10,713 nt of DNA from an uncultured Bacilli bacterium (GTDB taxonomy: Bacteria > Bacillota_I > Bacilli_A > RF39 > UBA660): contig CALVYX010000033.1 of NCBI GenBank assembly GCA_944372315.1, positions 1 through 10,713 of the forward strand, in the 5' to 3' direction. The position numbers and the translations under genes were made by a program. Position 1 is the stretch's first letter. The number at the start of each line of letters is the position of its first letter. Below the pieces are notes generated by a model, which saw nothing but the letters and a program-made list of their open reading frames with translations, made no database searches and had not been told where the DNA came from. Positions 1 through 5,948 of the stretch are shown here, piece by piece.

Positions 1-580
1 TTGCGATAAAAATAGAAATAATAGCGATCGTTAATTCAGAAGAAGATATTTCTGATTCCTCCATTTCTAATGGTTCATCAACATCTTCACTAATACCGTA
101 GTAATTAACTAATTCTTTATAAAAAGCCTTATATCCATTAAGCATCCCCTCATCAAAATTATTTTTACTAAAGAATGGGATCATATACTCATCTTGAAAT
201 CTGCCTGTTTTACCATCAGGTAATATTCCCTCTAGTCCATATCCTACTTCTACTCTTACTTGTCTTTCTTCTAAAGCAAGTAATATTAATAAACCATTAT
301 CTTCCTCTTTATCACCGATCCCAAATTCTCGAAATAAAGTAGTAGCATACTCTTCTAAACTATCACTCTCTAGACTTTCAATAGTTACTATTACTATTTG
401 AGCCTTTGTTTTACTATCTAGATTTCTACTGTGTTCAAAAATATAATCTTCTGTTTCACTACTCAAAATATTAGCATAGTCATTGATATAAAATTTATCT
501 GTTGGTTCTACTACTGCTAAAACAGGGATTGGTAAAAGCAAAAATATTCCTACTATTAAAAAATAAATATACTTTTTCAT
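1..580 (-). CDS. Secreted/membrane TPM-domain protein (YgcG-like), 3' end outside window
   Basis: The first 193 codons are visible; the end lies beyond the left edge. Residues 1-22 form a signal peptide: a lysine start, a hydrophobic stretch, then a likely cut after PVLA. Residues about 30-160 match the TPM domain, formerly called TPM_phosphatase, seen in YgcG-type proteins. Typical traits are YINDYANILS near residue 31, a DNGLLILLAL strand near residue 95, then EVGYGLEGILPDG at 111-123. An acidic linker follows, rich in Glu and Ser, and a new hydrophobic stretch begins near residue 183, as expected for a C-terminal membrane anchor. The domain should therefore sit outside the membrane. The family's molecular role is poorly defined; links to membrane-protein quality control or envelope stress are suggested for relatives. 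AGGAG at 588-592, seven bases ahead, supports the ATG. The gene follows the gltX terminator and so probably has its own promoter. Confidence 0.85.
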   Translation of the reverse strand, partial: MKKYIYFLIVGIFLLLPIPVLAVVEPTDKFYINDYANILSSETEDYIFEHSRNLDSKTKAQIVIVTIESLESDSLEEYATTLFREFGIGDKEEDNGLLILLALEERQVRVEVGYGLEGILPDGKTGRFQDEYMIPFFSKNNFDEGMLNGYKAFYKELVNYYGISEDVDEPLEMEESEISSSELTIAIISIFIA

Positions 581-599
581 ATAGCATCTCCTATTCATA

Positions 600-628
600 A
601 TACTACCATATATTCACTTAAATATAAA
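600..628 (-). promoter_or_regulatory. Possible extended -10 promoter for the TPM-domain gene
   Basis: On the minus strand a TGG triplet precedes TAGTAT (600-605), forming an extended -10 element. A weak -35 match, TTTATA (623-628), lies 17 bases upstream. The site falls between the gltX terminator and the TPM gene's ribosome-binding site, where a promoter is expected. Each hexamer matches only four of six consensus bases, so this is tentative in an AT-rich region. Confidence 0.35.
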
Positions 629-637
629 GAATTATTT

Positions 638-661
638 AAAAAGCGAAGTTTAAAACTCCGC
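638..661 (-). terminator. Rho-independent terminator after gltX
   Basis: Four bases past the gltX stop, the minus strand forms a hairpin with arms GCGGAGT and ACTTCGC (one G-T pair) around TTTAA, at 643-661. Five T residues follow (638-642). The GC-rich stem base and T run make this a convincing intrinsic terminator that separates gltX from the TPM gene. Confidence 0.85.
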
Positions 662-664
662 CTA

Positions 665-2308
665 TTACTTATTAATACTATCTAAAAACAAATCTACTCT
701 TTTTAATAATTTATCTTTACCATATATTTTTAATAAATCATACATATTAGGTGATGTATTAGAAGTAGTTAACATTACTCTTATAATACTACAAAAATCA
801 GCAATATTTCCTAAGAAATTACTAGGATTTTCTTTGTACTCTTTACGGTTAATGGCAAAACCTTTATCCTTAGCATATTCTTTTACTTTATTAAACCAAT
901 CTTCTTCCGTATCTTCTTCCCTATATACATTTATAAAATAATCTTTAATAAATGATACATCATAAGGATAAGATACCTCTTTATAAGGATCTTCTACTTT
1001 GTTAAACAACTCATCATACATGTACCAGAATTGTTCCTTAACATCACTATAACTTCCTATATCCATTCTAGGACGTTCTACATTTCTTTCGATGTTTAGT
1101 AGTGCTACTAAATAATCTTTATCCTCTTTAATTAAGTTATAAAACTCCATATCGTATTGCTTAGCATACTCTAGTGTTCTATTATATATCTCAACAGCAG
1201 TTAATTTACTAAAATATATTTTAGAAATACTTTGTAATTTTTCTAGATCAAATAAACTTCCCCCTACTGGCATCTTATCAAAAGTAAATTCATAGTCATC
1301 AATTGTTTTATCAGGATGCTCTACATACCATTCTTCAAAATTAGAATTATTAACGGTAGCAATATATAAATTTATGACTTCATTAGGTACTCCTAATTTA
1401 TGATAAAAACTAATAGCACTTTCTTTATCTTTTCTCTTACTTAATTTACGGATAGTATTTCCCTCTTTAATGGTAAGAGGTGCTATATGAGCATACTTTG
1501 GTACTTCAAAACCTAATACTTCAAATAATTGTTTATGAATAGGATAAGAGGATACCCATTCATCTCCTCTTATTACATGAGTGGTATGCATTAAATGATC
1601 ATCTACAGCATGAGCAAAATGATAAGTTGGAAGACCATCCGATTTAATAATAACGATATCCATATCATTTTCTGGCATCTCAATTTTACCTTTAATACAA
1701 TCATCTAAAACAATTTTATTCTCAAATTTACCAGGAGACTTTAATCTAATAATATAAGGCGTTCCTTCTTTAATTTTAGCTATAGCTTCCTCTACTGATA
1801 AATCACGATATTTTGCCCATCTACCATAATAACCAATTCTACTTTTTTTCTTCTCTTGAATCTCTCTTATTTCCTTTAATTCTTCCTCTGTAGCAAAGCA
1901 AGGATAAGCTTTCCCTTCTTTTAATAATTTTTTAGCAAAACTCTGATAAATATCTTTTCTCTCACTTTGAATATAAGGGCCATAACCTCCACCTTGTGTA
2001 GGTCCTTCATCAAAGTAGATTTTTAAATTATTAAAATCATTAATAATTCCCGTGATTCCATCTTCTACTTCTCTTTTTTGATCAGTATCTTCTATTCTAA
2101 GATATACAACTCCTCCTGTTTGTCTTGCTAACCTGATATCAGCAAAAGAAGTATAAAGACTACCCATATGAACAAATCCTGTCGGACTAGGTGCAAATCT
2201 AGTTACCATAGCTCCTTCTTTTAAATTACGTTTAGGGTATTTTTCTTCATATACACTAGAATCTACTACATCGGGAAATATTAAATTTGCTAAATCATCA
2301 TAATTCAT
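665..2308 (-). CDS. gltX: Glutamyl-tRNA synthetase (long form, likely non-discriminating)
   Basis: A class I aminoacyl-tRNA synthetase that attaches glutamate to tRNA in the cytoplasm. The ATP-site motif is FAPSPTGFVHMGS, with the HIGH-type HMGS at residues 47-50; KLSKR at 288-292 is the KMSKS motif. The segment around 217-251 (IVIIKSDGLPTYHFAHAVDD, then IRGDEW) is typical of GluRS. At 547 residues it is longer than the usual 470-490, with about 35 extra residues before the first motif. I associate that extension with a clostridial form of the enzyme. The C-terminal anticodon-binding half is complete. Only one Cys sits in the region where some GluRS bind zinc, so no zinc site is evident. The ATG has AAGGA five bases upstream. 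The gene lies about 40 bases after a tRNA-Gln with no terminator between, so the two are probably cotranscribed. Charging of tRNA-Gln as well as tRNA-Glu is inferred from context; it would need GatCAB, which is not in the window. Confidence 0.96.
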   Translation of the reverse strand: MNYDDLANLIFPDVVDSSVYEEKYPKRNLKEGAMVTRFAPSPTGFVHMGSLYTSFADIRLARQTGGVVYLRIEDTDQKREVEDGITGIINDFNNLKIYFDEGPTQGGGYGPYIQSERKDIYQSFAKKLLKEGKAYPCFATEEELKEIREIQEKKKSRIGYYGRWAKYRDLSVEEAIAKIKEGTPYIIRLKSPGKFENKIVLDDCIKGKIEMPENDMDIVIIKSDGLPTYHFAHAVDDHLMHTTHVIRGDEWVSSYPIHKQLFEVLGFEVPKYAHIAPLTIKEGNTIRKLSKRKDKESAISFYHKLGVPNEVINLYIATVNNSNFEEWYVEHPDKTIDDYEFTFDKMPVGGSLFDLEKLQSISKIYFSKLTAVEIYNRTLEYAKQYDMEFYNLIKEDKDYLVALLNIERNVERPRMDIGSYSDVKEQFWYMYDELFNKVEDPYKEVSYPYDVSFIKDYFINVYREEDTEEDWFNKVKEYAKDKGFAINRKEYKENPSNFLGNIADFCSIIRVMLTTSNTSPNMYDLLKIYGKDKLLKRVDLFLDSINK

Positions 2309-2347
2309 ACTGATCCTTCTTTCTATATAAACATAGTTATTTTCATT

Positions 2348-2421
2348 TGGCTGCTCCAGTTAGATTCGAACTAACGATGTCGGAGTCAGAGTCCGATGCC
2401 TTACCGCTTGGCTATGGAGCA
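2348..2421 (-). tRNA. tRNA-Gln (anticodon CUG)
   Basis: A complete 74-base cloverleaf. The acceptor stem pairs TGCTCCA with TGGAGCA, then discriminator G and an encoded CCA. The D stem is GCC/GGC. The anticodon stem is TCGGA/TCCGA around loop CTCTGAC, placing CTG at positions 34-36 to read CAG (Gln). The T arm is GTTAG/CTAAC around TTCGAAT, with a four-base variable region. The first pair is U1-A72, typical of bacterial tRNA-Gln and known as an identity feature for the GatCAB amidotransferase that converts Glu-tRNA-Gln to Gln-tRNA-Gln. It lies directly upstream of gltX, whose product probably charges it. Confidence 0.97.
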
Positions 2422-2434
2422 ATTTACATATCAT

Positions 2435-2463
2435 ATATTATCATAAAAGAATTTTTCTCACAA
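2435..2463 (-). promoter_or_regulatory. Promoter of tRNA-Gln and probably gltX
   Basis: The minus strand has TTGTGA (2458-2463), a 17-base spacer and TAATAT (2435-2440), preceded by TGA, which makes an extended -10. Transcription would start a few bases before the mature tRNA end at 2421. The site sits between the upstream terminator and the tRNA. No other promoter is evident before gltX. Confidence 0.6.
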
Positions 2464-2475
2464 GTACATGTAAAT

Positions 2476-2500
2476 AAAAAAGACTATTTTAATAGTCCTT
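2476..2500 (-). terminator. Terminator of the gntR-ABC operon, built over the permease stop codon
   Basis: On the minus strand GACTAT pairs with ATAGTC around TAAA (2482-2497), and the pairing extends by AAG against TTT. Six T residues follow (2476-2481). The TAA stop of the permease (2489-2491) lies in the loop, so the upstream arm also encodes the last residues, KDY. It closes the operon just before the tRNA-Gln promoter. Confidence 0.8.
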
Positions 2501-3160
2501 ATGAGAAAATATTTTATATGAAATTTTATAAGATATGCTGTACATTATAATTATTAAACCTACAAGAATTAAAATACCAAATTTATTTAAGAAAGACTCT
2601 ATACTACTCATATCAATATTTAATCCTATTTTAGTAAATAAAAATGATGCACCCAATATTAATAATATAAGTAAGAATATTAATACAAACATTTGAATAC
2701 GTCCCTTTTCAGCACCCCATTTATAAATACTTGGTATTTGAATTGATTGAATTAAAGCTATTCCAAACATTCCTCCAAATGCTGTACTAAGTAAGCTTTC
2801 ATAATTAAGATTAATTAATTCACTAGATCTTATCATATTCATTATTTGGACAATGATAATAGTAAGTACCACACCTAAAACAGCACCAATTACAGTAGAT
2901 ACTACTGCTAAAATATATTTAGATAAAACGACATCTTTTCTAGATACCGGAAGAGATAAAATATATTTGTCTGATTTTGATATTTCATCATAATTAAAAG
3001 TAGATAATACAATCATTCCAATAATAGTTGAAATTACTATAGGAGCAAAAGTAACAGAAGTAGTCCCTGCAATAGCAATACTACAAAAAATGATTACTAT
3101 AAAAAGTGAAGTTTTATAACTAGCTAAATTAAGCAAATCTTTTTTTATTAATCCCTTCAT
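2489..3160 (-). CDS. ABC-2 type transporter permease of the YtrA-regulated cassette
   Basis: A 223-residue integral membrane protein with about six hydrophobic helices, near 17-33, 38-54, 83-108, 125-142, 156-175 and 193-211. The loop between helices two and three carries YILSLPVSRKDVVLSKY (66-82), the hallmark of small ABC-2 permeases of the ABC2_membrane_5 type. Such proteins pair with an ATPase to export lipophilic or peptide compounds. The ATPase gene lies directly upstream; its TAA and this gene's ATG share one base, and the ribosome-binding site AAAGGAG lies inside the ATPase's last codons, so translation is probably coupled. It is the last gene of a three-gene operon led by a GntR repressor. 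The substrate cannot be read from the sequence. Relatives in Bacillus subtilis (Ytr) respond to cell-wall antibiotics that act on the lipid II cycle. Confidence 0.9.
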   Translation of the reverse strand: MKGLIKKDLLNLASYKTSLFIVIIFCSIAIAGTTSVTFAPIVISTIIGMIVLSTFNYDEISKSDKYILSLPVSRKDVVLSKYILAVVSTVIGAVLGVVLTIIIVQIMNMIRSSELINLNYESLLSTAFGGMFGIALIQSIQIPSIYKWGAEKGRIQMFVLIFLLILLILGASFLFTKIGLNIDMSSIESFLNKFGILILVGLIIIMYSISYKISYKIFSHKDY

Positions 3161-4017
3161 TATTTTTCTCCTTTCACATAAAATAACATTATTTCATCAA
3201 TACTTGGTTTATCTATTACTTCAAATTTATATTTTTTCTTAATTTCTACTTTATTATCTATAAGAACTTCATACTGATATTTTCCTTTTTTATAACTAAT
3301 ATAGTCTTTTTCTTTTAATTGTTCGAAATCTTTTTTATCACATTTTATAATTCCATAATTTTCAAGTAAATCTGAAGTAGGTAAATTAAAAATTATTTTA
3401 CCATTATGAATAAATACAATATAGTCAGCAATATGTTCTAAATCACTAGTAATATGGGAAGATATTAAAATCGAACGTTCCTCATCATCTAAAATATATT
3501 TTCTAAAAATATCTAATATTTCATTTCTTACAATAGGATCTAATCCACTGGTTGGTTCATCTAATAATAAAATTTTAGGATTATGGGAAATAGCAGTAAT
3601 AATTTTCAATTTCATTTTCATACCTCTAGAGAACTCTTTCATTAATTTATTACTAGGTAATTTAAATTCTTTTAAATAATCAAAATATAATTTTTCATCC
3701 CAATTACTATAAAAGTCTTTCATAATAGAATTAATTCCTTTAGCGGTTAAATATTCTGATAAAAAGCTATCATCTAATACTACTCCTAATTCTTGCTTAA
3801 TCTCTTTTTCGTATTGTTTATGCTCTTTACCAAGTACTTGAATAGTTCCATTAATATTTACAATATTTAAAATAGATTTCATAGTAGTAGTCTTACCTGC
3901 TCCGTTTTCACCAATAAGACCAACAATAGATCCTTTAGGAATATTAAAACTTATTTTATCTAACTTAAAGTCTAGATACTCTTTAGATACCTCTTTTAAT
4001 TCAATAGCATTTTCCAT
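3160..4017 (-). CDS. ABC transporter ATPase of the YtrA-regulated cassette
   Basis: A 285-residue nucleotide-binding subunit that should drive export through the permease encoded next. Walker A is GENGAGKT at 36-43. The signature region is FSRGMKMKL at 129-137, a variant of LSGGQ common in ytrB-like exporters. Walker B with the D-loop is ILLLDEPTSGLD at 149-160, and the H-loop histidine is H188 in ISSHIT. The last 80 or so residues form an accessory domain. The ATG follows the repressor's TAA with no gap, and its ribosome-binding site, GAGGAGG, lies in the codons for the repressor's final Glu residues, so the two are tightly coupled. No key motif is missing. The specific substrate is unknown; envelope or antimicrobial-peptide stress is the best guess from the GntR-ABC layout. 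Confidence 0.93.
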   Translation of the reverse strand: MENAIELKEVSKEYLDFKLDKISFNIPKGSIVGLIGENGAGKTTTMKSILNIVNINGTIQVLGKEHKQYEKEIKQELGVVLDDSFLSEYLTAKGINSIMKDFYSNWDEKLYFDYLKEFKLPSNKLMKEFSRGMKMKLKIITAISHNPKILLLDEPTSGLDPIVRNEILDIFRKYILDDEERSILISSHITSDLEHIADYIVFIHNGKIIFNLPTSDLLENYGIIKCDKKDFEQLKEKDYISYKKGKYQYEVLIDNKVEIKKKYKFEVIDKPSIDEIMLFYVKGEK

Positions 4018-4395
4018 TTAAATTTCCTCCTCAAAAATAATTCTAAATAACTCTTCTATTTCATCATTAGAAATATGAGATATTTTGGCAATATCATATA
4101 TTTCTTCTATTAAAGATTGAATTTCTTTTAATTTTTCTTCCCTCATTAATTCAAGATTACGTGGTGCTACAAAACTTCCTTTTTTGGGAATTGTTTTAAT
4201 ATATCCTTCGCTCTCTAACTCATCATAGGCTCTTTTTACTGTTAAAAAACTAATTTTTAAATCGTTAGCTAAAACTCTCACAGATGGCAAGGAATCATTT
4301 TCTTGTAAATTACCATTATATATTTCCTCTTTAATAGCATTTTTTATTTGTAAAAAAATAGGTATATCGCTACTATTACTTATAATTATATTCAA
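4018..4395 (-). CDS. GntR-family (YtrA type) transcriptional repressor, TTG start
   Basis: A short 125-residue regulator. The N-terminal winged helix-turn-helix spans roughly residues 10-77: IPIFLQIKNAIKEEIYNG, then LPSVRVLANDLKISFLTVKR as the helix-turn-helix and GYIKTIPKKGSFVA as the wing. Only a short helical tail follows, with no large ligand domain, as in the YtrA subfamily that controls ABC operons. I choose TTG at 4395-4393 because GAGGTGAT (4400-4407) is then eight bases from GAGG to start; the ATG six bases upstream would leave only two. The resulting N-terminus, MNIIISNSSDIPI, also fits YtrA proteins. It leads a three-gene operon and probably represses it through the inverted repeat over its own promoter. 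The inducing signal is not known; cell-wall stress is likely by analogy with relatives. Confidence 0.92.
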   Translation of the reverse strand: MNIIISNSSDIPIFLQIKNAIKEEIYNGNLQENDSLPSVRVLANDLKISFLTVKRAYDELESEGYIKTIPKKGSFVAPRNLELMREEKLKEIQSLIEEIYDIAKISHISNDEIEELFRIIFEEEI

Positions 4396-4399
4396 GCAC

Positions 4400-4407
4400 A
4401 TCACCTC
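4400..4407 (-). promoter_or_regulatory. Ribosome-binding site that fixes the gntR start at TTG
   Basis: GAGGTGAT on the minus strand is an extended match to the 16S rRNA 3' end. It overlaps an ATG (4401-4399) that would be too close to use; the TTG at 4395-4393 has ideal spacing. Confidence 0.8.
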
Positions 4408-4409
4408 TT

Positions 4410-4440
4410 CTGTTATATTCAATATATAACAGATATAACA
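4410..4440. promoter_or_regulatory. Probable GntR operator: inverted repeat plus a third half-site
   Basis: A perfect inverted repeat with nine-base arms, CTGTTATAT (4410-4418) and ATATAACAG (4424-4432), surrounds TCAAT. A third copy of the half-site, ATATAACA, follows directly at 4433-4440. The repeat covers the -10 hexamer and much of the spacer of the gntR promoter, so a bound dimer would block RNA polymerase. The position and symmetry suit autorepression by the GntR protein. Binding itself is inferred. Confidence 0.75.
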
Positions 4441-4449
4441 AACTGTCAA
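4421..4449 (-). promoter_or_regulatory. Promoter of the gntR-ABC operon
   Basis: A perfect -35 TTGACA (4444-4449), a 17-base spacer and a -10 TATATT (4421-4426) on the minus strand make a strong sigma-A type promoter. The -35 lies about 11 bases beyond the T run of the upstream terminator. The -10 and spacer are covered by the inverted repeat, consistent with a strong but repressed promoter. Confidence 0.82.
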
Positions 4450-4460
4450 TATATAAAAAT

Positions 4461-4484
4461 AAAAAAACACGATTTCTCGTGTTT
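4461..4484 (-). terminator. Rho-independent terminator after the DUF362 gene
   Basis: The minus strand forms AAACACGA paired with TCGTGTTT around a GAAA tetraloop (4465-4484), with seven T residues at 4461-4467. The first stem bases belong to the TAA stop of the DUF362 gene (4485-4483). It insulates the gntR operon from read-through. Confidence 0.88.
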
Positions 4485-5367
4485 AATCAAGAGTTATTAA
4501 CTCATATTCACGTGATCCGACATTTAAATCTGCGGCGGCTTCCACAGTATGAACCCCATGACGTGATTCTATTCTTTCTACTAATTTATCTCTTCCAGGA
4601 TCATTAGAGCTATAAACTAAATCTAAGCATGCTTGATCTATTGCTACTGGATCTAGACTAGCTAAAATACCAATATCTTGCATACAAGGGGCAGATGCAT
4701 TACCATCGCAATCACAATCAACAGAAATATTTTTCATAATATTAATATAAACAGCATTACCCTTAAAGTAATCTACTACACTAGACGCAGCATCAGCCAT
4801 AGCTTCTAAAAATTTATCTTGTTCTGGTAAGCTACTCCATAATTCTTTTTGATCATCAGTAACTCCGGCTGTATGAATCAATGTTTTACCAGCAGATGAG
4901 GCACAGCCAATGGAAAGTTGTTTCAAAGCTCCTCCGTATCCACCCATTGCATGTCCTTTAAAATGTGATAGTACAAGTAGTGAATCGTAATTAGCCAAAT
5001 CCTTTCCTACATAATTTTTCTTTAATATCTTACCGTTTGAAATATCAAGAACCATATCAGGCCCTTCCGCATCTAATAAATCAAAAGGAAAATATTTATC
5101 CCATTCATGTTCTTTAATTAATTCACGATGTTTTTCAGTTGAGTTTCTAGCTCCTTCATATGCTGTATTACATTCAACAACTGTACCATTTACATAATGA
5201 ATAATATCTTTTACAAATTCAGGTCTTAAATAATTTTGATTTCCTCTTTCACCAGAATGTAGTTTTACAGCTACCTTGCCAGTTAATTTATGTCCTACCG
5301 CATTATATGCTTTAATCATGTTTTCAGGAGTAATCCCCTTAATAAAATATACTTTTGACTTTTCCAT
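4483..5367 (-). CDS. DUF362 domain protein without a ferredoxin domain
   Basis: A 294-residue protein of the DUF362 family (COG2006), whose biochemical role is not established. Recognisable stretches are KVAVKLHSGERGNQNYLRP (31-49), VVECNTAYEGARNSTEKH (63-80), LSHFKGHAMGGYGGALKQ (133-150) with IGCAS following, and ILASLDPVAIDQACLDLV (234-251). Cysteines occur at 66, 155, 218, 220, 228 and 247. The CDCDG pair followed by C228 could bind metal, but the CxxCxxCxxxC ferredoxin repeats found in many longer DUF362 proteins are absent. There is no signal peptide or membrane helix, so it should be cytoplasmic. AGGAGGG lies close upstream of the ATG. The gene follows a flavodoxin gene by 68 bases, so an electron-transfer or iron-sulfur role is suggested by context, not shown. 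It has its own likely promoter and a strong terminator. Confidence 0.9.
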   Translation of the reverse strand: MEKSKVYFIKGITPENMIKAYNAVGHKLTGKVAVKLHSGERGNQNYLRPEFVKDIIHYVNGTVVECNTAYEGARNSTEKHRELIKEHEWDKYFPFDLLDAEGPDMVLDISNGKILKKNYVGKDLANYDSLLVLSHFKGHAMGGYGGALKQLSIGCASSAGKTLIHTAGVTDDQKELWSSLPEQDKFLEAMADAASSVVDYFKGNAVYINIMKNISVDCDCDGNASAPCMQDIGILASLDPVAIDQACLDLVYSSNDPGRDKLVERIESRHGVHTVEAAADLNVGSREYELITLD

Positions 5368-5372
5368 TCTAT

Positions 5373-5397
5373 CCCTCCTATAAATTTTATTATACCA
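5373..5397 (-). promoter_or_regulatory. Extended -10 promoter and ribosome-binding site of the DUF362 gene
   Basis: A perfect TATAAT (5389-5394) preceded by TGG (5395-5397) forms an extended -10 on the minus strand. No good -35 lies 16-18 bases further upstream. AGGAGGG at 5373-5379 is the ribosome-binding site. As the -10 and the ribosome-binding site are close, the leader would be very short. Confidence 0.5.
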
Positions 5398-5435
5398 CGG
5401 ATGAAACTATATATTGCTTATTTCTTTCAAATTTA

Positions 5436-5912
5436 TTATATTGTGCTACTGATCCATGTCAAAATTTCATCATTAGAAATACTTGGTGACAATCTTTTAG
5501 CACTAATAAAGTTAATATTAGAATAACGCCTTTTTAAATCACTAAAACTATTTTCTACTCCACTCCCGCCAGAAGTAGCAAAAATATATACTTTTTTTCC
5601 TTCTAAATTATATTCTTCTATAAAAGAGTTAACAATTCTAGGAGCTAAATCCCACCAGATAGGATAACCTAATAAAATAACTGGATAATCTTCTACCTTA
5701 TTTACTTTATTTTTTATCTTTGGTCTTATAGTATCGCTCATCATTTCTATGGAAGATCGACTATGGTTGTTATTCCAATTTAAATCTTCTGTAGTATATA
5801 ATTCCATTGGTTCAATTTCAAATAAATCCCACCTAGTTATAGTAGCAATATGTTCTGCTACCTTTTTTGTTATTCCACTAGCTGAAAAATAACAAATTAA
5901 TATTTTGTTCAT
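5436..5912 (-). CDS. Flavodoxin-family protein
   Basis: A 158-residue flavodoxin-like protein (Flavodoxin_4 type), of normal length for a single-domain FMN-binding fold. The N-terminal strand ILICYFSASGITKKVAEHI (4-22) includes the phosphate-binding loop SASGIT at 10-15. LLGYPIWWDLAPRI (80-93) and FATSGGSG (111-118) are the two flavin-ring loops, and the paired Trp is typical of the subfamily. Such proteins carry electrons or act as small FMN oxidoreductases in anaerobes. AAGGAG lies about six bases ahead of the ATG. The gene sits between a broken RhuM-Fic gene and a DUF362 gene. A CMD-cupin gene lies just beyond the broken one; flavodoxin and CMD-cupin genes are often neighbours in Bacillota, so they may once have been adjacent here. 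The redox partner is unknown. Confidence 0.92.
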   Translation of the reverse strand: MNKILICYFSASGITKKVAEHIATITRWDLFEIEPMELYTTEDLNWNNNHSRSSIEMMSDTIRPKIKNKVNKVEDYPVILLGYPIWWDLAPRIVNSFIEEYNLEGKKVYIFATSGGSGVENSFSDLKRRYSNINFISAKRLSPSISNDEILTWISSTI

Positions 5913-5948
5913 AAATTTCTCCTTTTTCTTACTATATTATTTACTCTT

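Noticed and set aside
2309..2347. T-box or other riboswitch leader for gltX
   Set aside because: Only about 39 bases separate the tRNA end from the ATG, too short for a T-box, and no conserved T-box sequence or hairpin is present.
2347..2550. Plus-strand open frame of 67 codons
   Set aside because: It is antisense to the tRNA-Gln, its promoter and the permease terminator, a well-known source of false gene calls. No ribosome-binding site is evident.
4396..4470. Longer gntR product from an upstream start, or the ATG at 4401
   Set aside because: The far start overlaps the promoter, operator and upstream terminator. The ATG at 4401 is only two bases from the Shine-Dalgarno core; TTG at 4395 fits better.
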